The notes beneath the pieces were generated by a model. It was not told the DNA's origin, ran no database searches, and saw only the letters and a list, made by a program, of their open reading frames with translations. This document shows, piece by piece, positions 36,068 to 44,065 of a stretch of 64,000 nucleotides of DNA; the first letter of the stretch is position 1; the number at the start of each line of letters is the position of its first letter. The DNA comes from Sphingobacteruim zhuxiongii (GTDB taxonomy: Bacteria > Bacteroidota > Bacteroidia > Sphingobacteriales > Sphingobacteriaceae): assembly GCF_009557615.1 (NCBI RefSeq), contig NZ_CP045652.1, forward strand, positions 3,038,001 through 3,102,000. The letters run 5' to 3'. The position numbers were made by a program, and so were the translations under genes.

Positions 36068-36259
36068 TTATTCCGTAGATCGCTTCAGTTCGACATTCTT
36101 GGCTAAGGCCTTAAAGCGCACATTATTAGTCTGAGTTACCGTTATCGTCCAATGCCCGGTTTTACTTAGATTTCATTCAGAAAGGAATCCAGACTTCCCC
36201 TTATGCGTACCTCCAATAACCAATACGAAGTCTCCTTCTTTCAATTCATTATCTTCCAT
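36068..36259 (-). pseudogene. KOW-motif protein gene interrupted by an in-frame TGA
   Basis: Reading the minus strand from the ATG at 36259, the frame gives MEDNELKEGDFVLVIGGTHK-GKSGFLSE, then TGA, then in the same frame NLSKTGHWTITVTQTNNVR-FKALAKNVELKRSTE and a TAA at 36068-36070 (63 codons before the final stop). EGDFVLVIGGTHKGKSG is a KOW motif, as in NusG or ribosomal L24-type RNA-binding proteins, and the part after the TGA continues as a plausible beta strand of the same small domain. The simplest reading is a small intact KOW gene inactivated by one nonsense change. The ATG lies in a low-information region with no clear promoter. Confidence 0.65.
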
Positions 36260-36337
36260 TGCGTTTATCTTATTGATTGAAATTAAGACTAATTTCTCAT
36301 TCTTAAAAATTGAATAAATCAAGAATTGCGAGGGTCT

Positions 36338-36392
36338 ACTTCCCTTTCACTTCCCTTTCACATCCCTTTCAAACCCGTTTCAAAGTCGGTTG
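36338..36392. repeat. Tandem 11-bp repeat, five units
   Basis: Successive units read ACTTCCCTTTC, ACTTCCCTTTC, ACATCCCTTTC, AAACCCGTTTC and AAAGTCGGTTG. The first two are identical and the last is the most decayed. They lie in the non-coding stretch between the KOW remnant and the permease gene. Confidence 0.75.
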
Positions 36393-36521
36393 CAATCGGG
36401 TATAAATTGGAATTGAATAACAAGAGAATTGTCCCATATTCGAGCTAGAATAATCTAACATAGATTCTATATAGATAAAATAAGATATCCTATCGTCGGC
36501 TTTATCCATCCAAATCTTACA

Positions 36522-36563
36522 TAAAAAAAGGCTGTATTAACGTTCGTCAATACAGCCTTTTTA
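36522..36563 (-). terminator. Terminator of the amino-acid permease gene
   Basis: AAGGCTGTATT and AATACAGCCTT form a long stem with A and T tracts on both sides, about 30 bases beyond the permease stop codon. Confidence 0.88.
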
Positions 36564-36590
36564 AGTAATATTTCTATTAGAATAATTTGA

Positions 36591-38081
36591 TTATTCTATG
36601 TTTCCGCCGTTAGCTCGTTCCTTTTCTTTACGCAATACAGAATTTTTATATCCGTAAGCAAAATAGAATGCTACGCCAATCGCCATCCAGATAGCCAATC
36701 GCTCCCAACTTTCAATCGGTAAAGCAGCCATCATCAACACACACACCAAAATACCTAATATAGGAACCAATGGAACCAAAGGTGTCTTAAATGGACGTTC
36801 GATTTCTGGATTAGTTTTTCTCAATACCAAAATACCGATACAAACTAAAGTAAATGCAAACAAGGTGCCGATACTAACCATATGTCCTAAATCCGAAACG
36901 GGTACAAATCCTGCAAAGATACTTACGAACACCATGAAGATGAGGTTAGTTTTCCAAGGGGTCTGACGTTTAGATAGATCAGAAAAGAACTTCGGTAATA
37001 AACCATCTTTACTCATCGAGTAAAATACACGACTTTGACCCAACAACATCACTAGAATAACCGAAGTGTAACCAGCGATAATCGTCACAATCATAGCCGT
37101 ATTTAAGAAGTGATAACCTGTTTTTTCAAATGCCGTAGCTACTGGTTTTGCATCACCACTGAAGGCAGTATATGGAGCTAAGCCCGTCATTACGTAAGAG
37201 AACAATACGTAAAGGATTGTACAAATGATTAACGATCCAATAATACCAATTGGCATATCTCTCTTCGGGTTTTTAGCTTCCTGTGCTGCTGTACTTACCG
37301 CATCAAATCCGATAAAAGCAAAGAATACAACACCCGCTGCTTGAAGAATACCAGTCCAACCATAGTGACCACGGTAATCGGAATTCCAAAAATCCCAGAA
37401 ACCCATAGTTCCTTGTTTCACCATCTCCTCCCCTTCGTTTGTAGGAATAAATGGTGTATGATTAGCAGGATCGATAAACTGCCAGCCTAGTGCAATAAAT
37501 AATACAACTACGCCAACTTTTAAAATGACTAATATATTATTAACCGCAGATGATTCTTGCGTTCCACGCATTAATAGAAGCGACAATAAACAAACAATAA
37601 TTATTGCTGGGAGATTAATCATACCGCCTTCGAATGGACCTGTTAGAAGTTCTGGCGGAATATGTAGCCCCATCATTAAGAGGAGTTGATTGAAATATTG
37701 AGACCAACTTACCGCTACTGTTGCGGCTGCAAGCGCGTATTCAAGCACTAAGTCCCACCCGATAATCCAAGCCATAAACTCCCCCATAGTTGCATAAGAA
37801 TAGGTATATGCACTCCCTGCAACGGGAATCATGGACGCGAACTCGGCGTAACAAAGACCTGCAAATGCACATCCGACTGCTGCAATGATAAAAGAGAGCA
37901 TAACAGCTGGTCCAGCATGATCGGCGGCAGCGATACCTGTTAAAGAAAAAAGTCCCGCTCCGATAATTGCGCCGATACCTAAGGCAATCAATCCCGTGCT
38001 GGACAATGTTCTTTTTAATGTTCCTTCGCCACTCTGTTCTGCTTCGGAAATTAACTTCGCAATTGATTTTTTATACCACAT
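36591..38081 (-). CDS. APC-family amino-acid permease
   Basis: A 496-residue inner-membrane transporter of the amino acid/polyamine/organocation superfamily, close to the cationic amino-acid (CAT/YfnA-like) group. About twelve to thirteen membrane helices are predicted. The first carries the unwound-helix signature GIGAIIGAGLFSLTG (about 36-50), which binds the amino-acid backbone. FFAFIGFDAVSTAAQEAKNPKRDMP (about 253-277) is the conserved loop after helix 6. The substrate is likely an amino acid, unspecified. It is a single-gene unit ending in a strong terminator. Confidence 0.9.
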   Translation of the reverse strand: MWYKKSIAKLISEAEQSGEGTLKRTLSSTGLIALGIGAIIGAGLFSLTGIAAADHAGPAVMLSFIIAAVGCAFAGLCYAEFASMIPVAGSAYTYSYATMGEFMAWIIGWDLVLEYALAAATVAVSWSQYFNQLLLMMGLHIPPELLTGPFEGGMINLPAIIIVCLLSLLLMRGTQESSAVNNILVILKVGVVVLFIALGWQFIDPANHTPFIPTNEGEEMVKQGTMGFWDFWNSDYRGHYGWTGILQAAGVVFFAFIGFDAVSTAAQEAKNPKRDMPIGIIGSLIICTILYVLFSYVMTGLAPYTAFSGDAKPVATAFEKTGYHFLNTAMIVTIIAGYTSVILVMLLGQSRVFYSMSKDGLLPKFFSDLSKRQTPWKTNLIFMVFVSIFAGFVPVSDLGHMVSIGTLFAFTLVCIGILVLRKTNPEIERPFKTPLVPLVPILGILVCVLMMAALPIESWERLAIWMAIGVAFYFAYGYKNSVLRKEKERANGGNIE

Positions 38082-38337
38082 AAATTTAGATAAAATAATT
38101 AACGCTCAAACCTACAAAAAAATTAAAGATTTATCCAAATCATTAACAAATTATCAGCTTGTGGCTACAATCATTAAATTATCATCGAAGTTAAGACCAA
38201 TAGATTGACAATCATTCGTTCAAGACAACATCTATTGAAATCTTATTTTATATATATTAATTTACGCCAAATATTATTTTATTGACTTCCGTCATTTTTC
38301 ATAATATTAACCCCTATCGACAGTTCTCTATTTTGTG

Positions 38338-38373
38338 AAAAACATAGTTTAAATGACTTTAAACTATGTTTTT
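38338..38373. repeat. Perfect 16-bp inverted repeat with 4-nt loop
   Basis: AAAAACATAGTTTAAA and TTTAAACTATGTTTTT are exact reverse complements around TGAC. The A- and T-rich ends give a terminator-like shape, but the stem has only two G-C pairs and no gene ends close by. Possible roles include a weak terminator, an operator or a decayed element end. Confidence 0.7.
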
Positions 38374-38515
38374 AGCAGGCAAAAATGTAGCACTGAGTAT
38401 TGACACCTCTATTTTATCCATCCTTTCTACATCTACAAACAATAGATATTCCACTACAAATCAATAATTTATTTTCATAAATCATTGACATATAGGAAAT
38501 ACTAAATATTATTTC

Positions 38516-38547
38516 TATCTTTGCACCGCCTTAGGCAATTGTGCCTA
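38516..38547 (+). promoter_or_regulatory. Helicase -7 element and leader hairpin
   Basis: TATCTTTG (38516-38523) fits the -7 consensus TAnnTTTG. About eight bases later TAGGCA-ATTG-TGCCTA (38532-38547) forms a perfect 6-bp hairpin at or near the 5' end of the transcript, 16 bases before the ATG. It may stabilise the mRNA or regulate translation; that is inference. Confidence 0.5.
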
Positions 38548-38563
38548 TTGTATATTTTATTTC

Positions 38564-40357
38564 ATGAACCCATTTTTAGAACTGGGGATCCGTCATGAGA
38601 TTGTTAATGCCATCACTGAGTTAGGTTTCGAAAAACCTTCTCCCATCCAGGAAAAAGCCATTCCTGTGTTACTGACTGGTAACGACGATTTTGTCGGATT
38701 AGCCCAAACAGGTACTGGAAAGACTGCGGCATTTGGTCTTCCTCTATTAGAACAACTAGACTTTTCTTTCAATCACCCTCAAGCATTGGTACTTTGTCCG
38801 ACGCGTGAGCTATGTTTGCAAATCGCAAAAGACCTAGAAAAGTATGCCAAAAATTTAGACAATGTTAATGTAGTTGCCGTTTACGGTGGTGCTAACATTG
38901 GCGACCAATTACGTCAGATCCGTCGTGGAGTACAGATCGTCGTAGCAACACCTGGTCGTATGCTTGATATCATCGGTCGTAATGCGATTGACTTCTCGAA
39001 AGTGAAGTATGTTGTATTAGACGAGGCTGATGAGATGTTGAACATGGGTTTCCAAGAAGACATCAATAATATTTTATCAGAAACTCCATCTGATAAGAAA
39101 ACATGGTTATTCTCAGCGACTATGCCTCGTGAGGTTCGTCGTATTGCTCAAAAATACATGACCGACCCGTTCGAGTTGACTGTAGGCACGAAGAATACTG
39201 GTAATGAAAACATCGAACACCAATACTTTTTAATTAAAGCAAAAGATAAATACGCTGCTTTCAAACGTATCGTAGATTTTTATCCAGAGATCTTTGGTAT
39301 TGTATTCTGTCGTACAAAGATTGAAACACAAGAGATTGCTGAAGCATTAATTAAAGACGGTTACAACGCTGACTCTTTACACGGAGACCTTTCACAACAA
39401 CAACGTGATAAGGTAATGAAACGCTATCGTGAGCGCAACTTGCAATTATTAATTGCTACTGACGTTGCTGCACGTGGTATTGACGTGAATGATGTTACGC
39501 ACGTAATTAACTATTCTCTTCCTGACGAAGTAGAAAACTATACGCACCGTTCAGGTCGTACAGCTCGCGCTGGTAAAACAGGTATCTCAATTTCATTAAT
39601 CAATGTGAAAGAGATGAGCAAAATTCGTCATATTGAGAAAATCATTGGTAAATCTTTCGAACGTAAACAAGTTCCACAAGGAACCGAAGTTTGTGAGAAA
39701 CAATTGTTTGCCTTAGTAGACAAAGTACACAATGTAGAAGTACATGAAGAACAAATCAACACATTCCTTCCTCAAATCTTAGAAAGTCTTCAAGACTTAA
39801 CTAAAGAAGAAGTAGTGAAAAGATTTGCTTCCTTAGAATTTAATAGATTCTTAAATTATTACAAAGAAGCACCAGATTTGAATATCGAAGCACGTGAATC
39901 TTCTAGAGGAGATCGTGATGGAGATAGAGAAGGCGGACGTCGTTCATCTAAAGGATTTACTCGTTTGTTTATCAACTTAGGTTCGGTAGACGAGTTCACC
40001 CGCGGTGAGATGCTAGGCTTTATTTGTAACAACAGTAAAATCTCTGGAAAATCAATTGGTAAAATTGACCTTAAAGGTGTATTCACTTTCTTTGAAGTGG
40101 AAGACGCTGAAGTCAATAAAGTATTCCAAGGTTTTGAAGGCGTTAATTACAATGGTAGAGGTGTACGTATTGAAGTATCTGGTGAAGGTAGATCTGATAG
40201 AGGATCTTCAAACGGCCGTGGCCGCTCAGGCAGATCTTCTGACAGAAACTCTGGCGGAGGACGCGGTGGAGACAGAAGAGATCGTGGTAGATCGAACGGC
40301 GGAGGTGGTTTCCGCGACTTCTCTGGAAAACGCAAAGAATCTAAAAGTAGATATTAA
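38564..40357 (+). CDS. DEAD-box RNA helicase with DbpA-type RNA-binding domain
   Basis: A 597-residue ATP-dependent RNA helicase of the CsdA/DbpA type. Walker A is AQTGTGKT (47-54), the DEAD box is at 153-156, SAT at 184-186, and the C-terminal RecA domain ends with THRSGRTARAGKTG. Residues about 475-550 form a DbpA-type RNA-recognition domain (TRLFINLGSVDEFTRGEMLGF...). The last 45 residues are a low-complexity Arg/Gly/Ser tail that should bind RNA non-specifically. Such proteins assist ribosome assembly and mRNA turnover, often at low temperature. Its leader holds a promoter element and a hairpin; a strong terminator follows. Confidence 0.94.
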   Translation: MNPFLELGIRHEIVNAITELGFEKPSPIQEKAIPVLLTGNDDFVGLAQTGTGKTAAFGLPLLEQLDFSFNHPQALVLCPTRELCLQIAKDLEKYAKNLDNVNVVAVYGGANIGDQLRQIRRGVQIVVATPGRMLDIIGRNAIDFSKVKYVVLDEADEMLNMGFQEDINNILSETPSDKKTWLFSATMPREVRRIAQKYMTDPFELTVGTKNTGNENIEHQYFLIKAKDKYAAFKRIVDFYPEIFGIVFCRTKIETQEIAEALIKDGYNADSLHGDLSQQQRDKVMKRYRERNLQLLIATDVAARGIDVNDVTHVINYSLPDEVENYTHRSGRTARAGKTGISISLINVKEMSKIRHIEKIIGKSFERKQVPQGTEVCEKQLFALVDKVHNVEVHEEQINTFLPQILESLQDLTKEEVVKRFASLEFNRFLNYYKEAPDLNIEARESSRGDRDGDREGGRRSSKGFTRLFINLGSVDEFTRGEMLGFICNNSKISGKSIGKIDLKGVFTFFEVEDAEVNKVFQGFEGVNYNGRGVRIEVSGEGRSDRGSSNGRGRSGRSSDRNSGGGRGGDRRDRGRSNGGGGFRDFSGKRKESKSRY

Positions 40358-40390
40358 TAAAAAAGGCTGTTCTTCGGAACGGCCTTTTTT
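40358..40390 (+). terminator. Terminator of the helicase gene
   Basis: AAAAAAGGCTGTTC and GAACGGCCTTTTTT form a stem around a short TTCG-containing loop just after the stop codon. Confidence 0.88.
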
Positions 40391-40471
40391 ATGCTTTGAT
40401 GATATATTTGCATTTCAACTCTATCTTTAAAAAAACTGAAGACTCAGCGTTGATTGCGATATCTAGAAATA

Positions 40472-40503
40472 TAAAAAAGCTATTCTTAGGAATAGCTTTT
40501 TTA
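40472..40503. terminator. Terminator-like hairpin between helicase and HPP genes
   Basis: AAAAAAGCTATTC and GAATAGCTTTTTT form a perfect stem with A and T tracts on both sides. It most likely ends the minus-strand HPP/rlmB transcript, about 135 bases after the HPP stop codon. Confidence 0.8.
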
Positions 40504-40637
40504 TTATATAGTTATTTTTCAGCTTAGCACTAATATGAGATTCTATCATTCGCTAATGCCTAAATAAGTCTCAGCCTATTGACTAGCGATTTTAAAATAA
40601 GATTTTACGGTTAATTCTTTACCTAAACACATTGACT

Positions 40638-41255
40638 TCATCGTGTCGGCTTAAAGCGTCTCTTGAGTTCGCTTCGACGCGATTTGCGAAGTCTCGAAGC
40701 CTTTATCGGATAATGCCTCTTCTTGGTAATATTATTAAATAACAGCGCCACGACGAAAAGAATCAAAGCCCCCGTAAATACAGGAGAAAGCACATACATA
40801 TACCCCATACTTGATATCTTTGTACCCGAACTCACCGCAATAAGCGCAGTTGCTCCGCCTGGCGGATGCAAAGTTTTGGTAATCTGCATAAACACAATTG
40901 AAGAGGCGACTGCTATTGGTGCGGTTAGCCAAATAACATCCGGCAAGAGCTTCCCTACAGTCACACCGACTAAGGCCGATACAACATGTCCACCAATAAG
41001 ATTTCGAGGTTGCGCTAAAGGACTTTGAATGGCGCCATAGACCAAGACAGCCGAGGCACCAAAGGAACCGATTAGAAATAGATTTTCTAAGTTTGGAAGT
41101 TGCAACGATTGTAAATACGCAATAATGCCAATACCTACAAATGCGCCAATAAAGGACCAAAAGTGCTCACGCACATCAACCAAGGTCTCCTTATACATAA
41201 CATAGCGGTAAACCCTGTATTGCCGATTGATTGATCTTCTAAAGCGCTGAACCAA
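40638..41255 (-). CDS. HPP-family membrane protein
   Basis: A 205-residue integral membrane protein of the HPP family, named for the motif in TKTLHPPGGATALIAV (about 127-142). Four or five membrane helices are predicted (about 35-50, 60-78, 85-125, 150-175), followed by a strongly basic C-terminal tail of about 30 residues. Members have been implicated in nitrite transport in chloroplasts and cyanobacteria; the role in Bacteroidota is unclear. The frame starts with TTG directly behind the rlmB stop codon; the first ATG (41198) would remove 19 conserved-looking residues, so the start is uncertain. It is co-transcribed with rlmB. Confidence 0.85.
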   Translation of the reverse strand: MVQRFRRSINRQYRVYRYVMYKETLVDVREHFWSFIGAFVGIGIIAYLQSLQLPNLENLFLIGSFGASAVLVYGAIQSPLAQPRNLIGGHVVSALVGVTVGKLLPDVIWLTAPIAVASSIVFMQITKTLHPPGGATALIAVSSGTKISSMGYMYVLSPVFTGALILFVVALLFNNITKKRHYPIKASRLRKSRRSELKRRFKPTR

Positions 41256-41256
41256 A

Positions 41257-42033
41257 TTAGGATATATTACGTTGTCGAATAGCTTCGTAGATCACGACAG
41301 CTGCTGATACAGAAACGTTTAATGAACCAATCTCTCCAAACATTGGAATCTTCGCTAATTTATCTGAAATACGAATTAAATCATCTGATACACCAACATC
41401 TTCAGCCCCCATAATAATACAAGAAGGCACAGTATAATCTACATCATAAATCGACTCTTTCGTTTTTTCTGTACTAACAACAAGTTGGATTCCTGATTCG
41501 ATTAAGAATTTAGCTGTCTTGCTAAGCGAATCATGACGACAAACAGGTATTTTAAACAAAGCACCTGCAGAAGTCTTTATCGCATCAGGATTAATCTCTG
41601 CTGATCCTTTCTTAGGAACGATAATAGCATGCACACCTGCACATTCAGCAGTACGAGCAATAGCTCCCATATTACGAACATCAGTAACCCCATCTAACAT
41701 CAAAAACAAAGGAGTCTCCCCTTTTTCGTAAATCGAAGGAAGTAGATCTTCTACATTTTGATATATGATTGGTGAAATAACTGCAATAATTCCTTGATGG
41801 TTCTTACGGGTAATGCGGTTTAATTTTTCAATAGGAACTTGTTGATAAGCTATATTGTGTTCTTTAATAAGCGCTTTGAATTCAGCAAATAGCGTTCCTG
41901 ACAAACCTCTCTGTACAAACAATGATTCGATTTCTCTACCACTTTCGATAGCCTCCATCACGGCACGAGTACCGAATACCATCTGATTAATTTCTCTTTT
42001 TTCAGGTCTATCCCTACGTTGAAATTGTTGCAT
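41257..42033 (-). CDS. rlmB: 23S rRNA (guanosine-2'-O-)-methyltransferase RlmB
   Basis: A 258-residue SPOUT-class RNA methyltransferase. The N-terminal substrate-binding domain opens MVFGTRAVMEAIESGREIESL (after a short basic leader), and the SpoU domain (about 105-255) has LDGVTDVRNMGAIARTAE, IIMGAEDVG and GSLNVSVSAAVVIYEA, the trefoil-knot motifs that bind SAM and methylate the ribose of a guanosine in 23S rRNA. Length and motif order match RlmB/TrmH group 3. It lies 78 bp downstream of dnaX and directly upstream of the HPP gene, suggesting one transcript. Confidence 0.92.
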   Translation of the reverse strand: MQQFQRRDRPEKREINQMVFGTRAVMEAIESGREIESLFVQRGLSGTLFAEFKALIKEHNIAYQQVPIEKLNRITRKNHQGIIAVISPIIYQNVEDLLPSIYEKGETPLFLMLDGVTDVRNMGAIARTAECAGVHAIIVPKKGSAEINPDAIKTSAGALFKIPVCRHDSLSKTAKFLIESGIQLVVSTEKTKESIYDVDYTVPSCIIMGAEDVGVSDDLIRISDKLAKIPMFGEIGSLNVSVSAAVVIYEAIRQRNIS

Positions 42034-42111
42034 TTGCTGATTTTTTTAAATATAGTATCCCGACTTAATTGCTATAAAGTCAGGAAAGTACAAAAGTAGA
42101 AAAGATATCGG

Positions 42112-43950
42112 TTAACTAAGTCCTAAATCAAAGGTTTTTCTCAATTCTTCTAACATTGGGTTCTTAGCAACCATTGCTTGATATTTCTCTTGCGCGGTAT
42201 ATGGTTTGCGATCTTTGGTTTTCTCAACCATAACGACATGGAGATCTAAAGAGAAGTTGCGTAGCTCAACACGTAAATAGTTAAGGATATCTATTTTCCC
42301 TAACTTTAGCTGTTCCGATTGAACTGCGTTTTCTACTTCAACCTCGATCTTCACCCCATTTAAGGTTGGGGTACTTGCAGTCATGATGGTAAACAAAGTA
42401 ATTTTATTATCTGCTTTAAGTTTTTCTGCAAAGAAATTCCATTTAGATAAAAACACGTTCTGTGTTACCTCGAGGTATTCCGATCCCTCAACAAGCGCTG
42501 GTTCATCCGAATCGCCACCTTTCTTTTCATCGAATATAGTATTCAAATTAGGCAGAGAATTCGCAGTCTTAAAACTACCCCAAGCTTTAAAGGCAGGCTT
42601 ACTCGTTTCCGGAGCCGTAGGAGCCGATGAAGTACTTGCTGGTGTATTTGTATTGGAAGCTGCTGGATTTGCTTGTGGAGCATTAGAACTCGTTCCACCG
42701 GGATGAGTCGTATCCATTTGCTTGGCAACAGGATTTGTAAACTGCGCAACAGCCGGAGGAGTATTCGTCGTTTTATGCGGTTCTATTATCCCTGACTCAG
42801 GGAGTTTTTTTTTTAATTCAGCTTGCGCTGGTATCCCATTTTGAGCTAAGGCTATCGCACTCGCTATATGGCACATCTTTAGTAAGGCAAGCTCGACTTG
42901 CAAACGTTGATTCTTACTAGTTCGGTAATTCACCTCACATTGATTCGCTATGTTCAAGGCCGATAACAATAGTCCGCTAGAAAGCTGTTGTGACTGTTCT
43001 AGATAACGCTTCTTAACATTCTCGCTAACTTCCAACAGTTTCAATGTAGACGGATCTTTGCTCACTAAGAGATTGCGAACATGCCCTGAAAGGCCAGATA
43101 TAAAATGTCCTCCATCAAAACCTTTATTTAGTATGCTATCAAAGATAAGTAAAGCGTTTGCCGCATCTTGTTTTTGAATAGCATCCAATAGCTGAAAGTA
43201 ATAGTCATAATCTAATATGTTAAGATTATCAATTACCGCTTTGTAGGTTAATTGCTTATTCGAGAAACTGACGATTTGATCGAACATTGATAAGGCATCA
43301 CGAAGCCCCCCATCAGCTTTTTGTGCAATAACATGCAAACCATCAGCTTCAAAACTAATCCCCTCTTTATTCGCTATAGAAGCTAAATGACTAGCCATAT
43401 CTTCTACCTTAATTCTATTGAAATCAAAAATTTGACATCGCGAAAGTATAGTAGGTAGAATCTTATGCTTTTCTGTTGTTGCTAGAATAAATATTGCATA
43501 AGAAGGTGGTTCTTCTAAGGTCTTCAGAAATGCATTAAATGCTTGCTGAGAGAGCATATGAACCTCATCTATGATATAGATTTTATATTTACCAGTTTGC
43601 GGAGGAATACGAACCTGATCAATTAATGAACGGATATCATCGACAGAGTTATTGGACGCTGCATCAAGCTCATGAATACTAAAGGAATTACCGTTTTGAA
43701 AAGACTTACAGCTATCACATTCACCACAAGCTTCATTGGTTTCAGTGATATGCTCACAGTTTATTGTCTTTGCTAGGATACGTGCGCAGGTCGTTTTACC
43801 GACACCACGTGGTCCACAGAATAAGAATGCTTGCGCTAATTGATTATTGCGAATAGCATTTTTCAGTGTTCCAGTTATGTGTTGCTGACCGACAACCGAA
43901 TCAAAAGTAACCGGTCTGTATTTACGTGCAGAAACAATAAAATTATCCAT
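42112..43950 (-). CDS. dnaX: DNA polymerase III subunit gamma/tau
   Basis: A 612-residue clamp-loader ATPase. Domain I has Walker A CGPRGVGKTT (45-54), a four-cysteine zinc module (C65, C75, C78, C81), Walker B IYIIDEVHML (124-133) and sensor 1 around ATTEKHKILPTILSRCQ (157-173, SRC at 170-172). Domains II-III run to about 365. A low-complexity Pro/Ala/Thr/Asn linker (about 385-465) and a C-terminal tau-type domain follow. The coding strand has an A10 tract exactly at the domain III/linker junction (residues 379-382). A slip in either direction would stop within a few codons and leave a gamma-like protein of about 384-387 residues. Upstream of the ATG is TATCTTCG, a near -7 element. Confidence 0.96.
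   Translation of the reverse strand: MDNFIVSARKYRPVTFDSVVGQQHITGTLKNAIRNNQLAQAFLFCGPRGVGKTTCARILAKTINCEHITETNEACGECDSCKSFQNGNSFSIHELDAASNNSVDDIRSLIDQVRIPPQTGKYKIYIIDEVHMLSQQAFNAFLKTLEEPPSYAIFILATTEKHKILPTILSRCQIFDFNRIKVEDMASHLASIANKEGISFEADGLHVIAQKADGGLRDALSMFDQIVSFSNKQLTYKAVIDNLNILDYDYYFQLLDAIQKQDAANALLIFDSILNKGFDGGHFISGLSGHVRNLLVSKDPSTLKLLEVSENVKKRYLEQSQQLSSGLLLSALNIANQCEVNYRTSKNQRLQVELALLKMCHIASAIALAQNGIPAQAELKKKLPESGIIEPHKTTNTPPAVAQFTNPVAKQMDTTHPGGTSSNAPQANPAASNTNTPASTSSAPTAPETSKPAFKAWGSFKTANSLPNLNTIFDEKKGGDSDEPALVEGSEYLEVTQNVFLSKWNFFAEKLKADNKITLFTIMTASTPTLNGVKIEVEVENAVQSEQLKLGKIDILNYLRVELRNFSLDLHVVMVEKTKDRKPYTAQEKYQAMVAKNPMLEELRKTFDLGLS
42805..42814 (-). other. A10 slippage-prone tract inside dnaX
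   Basis: On the coding strand ten consecutive As encode part of LKKK (residues 379-382). If one A is added, the frame reads KKKTP and then TGA; if one is lost, KKNSLSQG and then TAA. Such tracts allow transcriptional or ribosomal slippage; whether it happens here is untested. Confidence 0.55.
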
Positions 43951-44008
43951 GTGCGAAGATAATCATTTTTGAGGGTAAGAACAATATGATTCAGCATGGT
44001 TTAACACC

Positions 44009-44039
44009 AAAAAAAAGAAGCCTCGCTAGGGAGACTTCT
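44009..44039 (-). terminator. Terminator of the aquaporin gene
   Basis: On the minus strand AGAAG-T-CTC and GAG-G-CTTCT form a stem around CCTAGC, followed by eight Ts, about 30 bases after the aqpZ stop codon. Confidence 0.8.
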
Positions 44040-44065
44040 GACAAATATTTTATTGATACAGCAGC

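Larger units (their letters stand above)
38082..38563. other. AT-rich intergenic region upstream of the helicase
   Basis: No gene is seen in these 482 bases. They contain an AT-only long palindrome (38338-38373) and, at the 3' end, the helicase promoter and a leader hairpin, listed separately. Confidence 0.5.

Noticed and set aside
36171-36176. Selenocysteine or other recoding at the TGA of the KOW gene
   Set aside because: No selenocysteine-type hairpin or selenoprotein family is evident, and KOW proteins do not need a redox residue there; a nonsense mutation is simpler.
36338-36392. CRISPR array
   Set aside because: Units are 11 bp, directly adjacent and decaying, with no spacers and no cas genes nearby.
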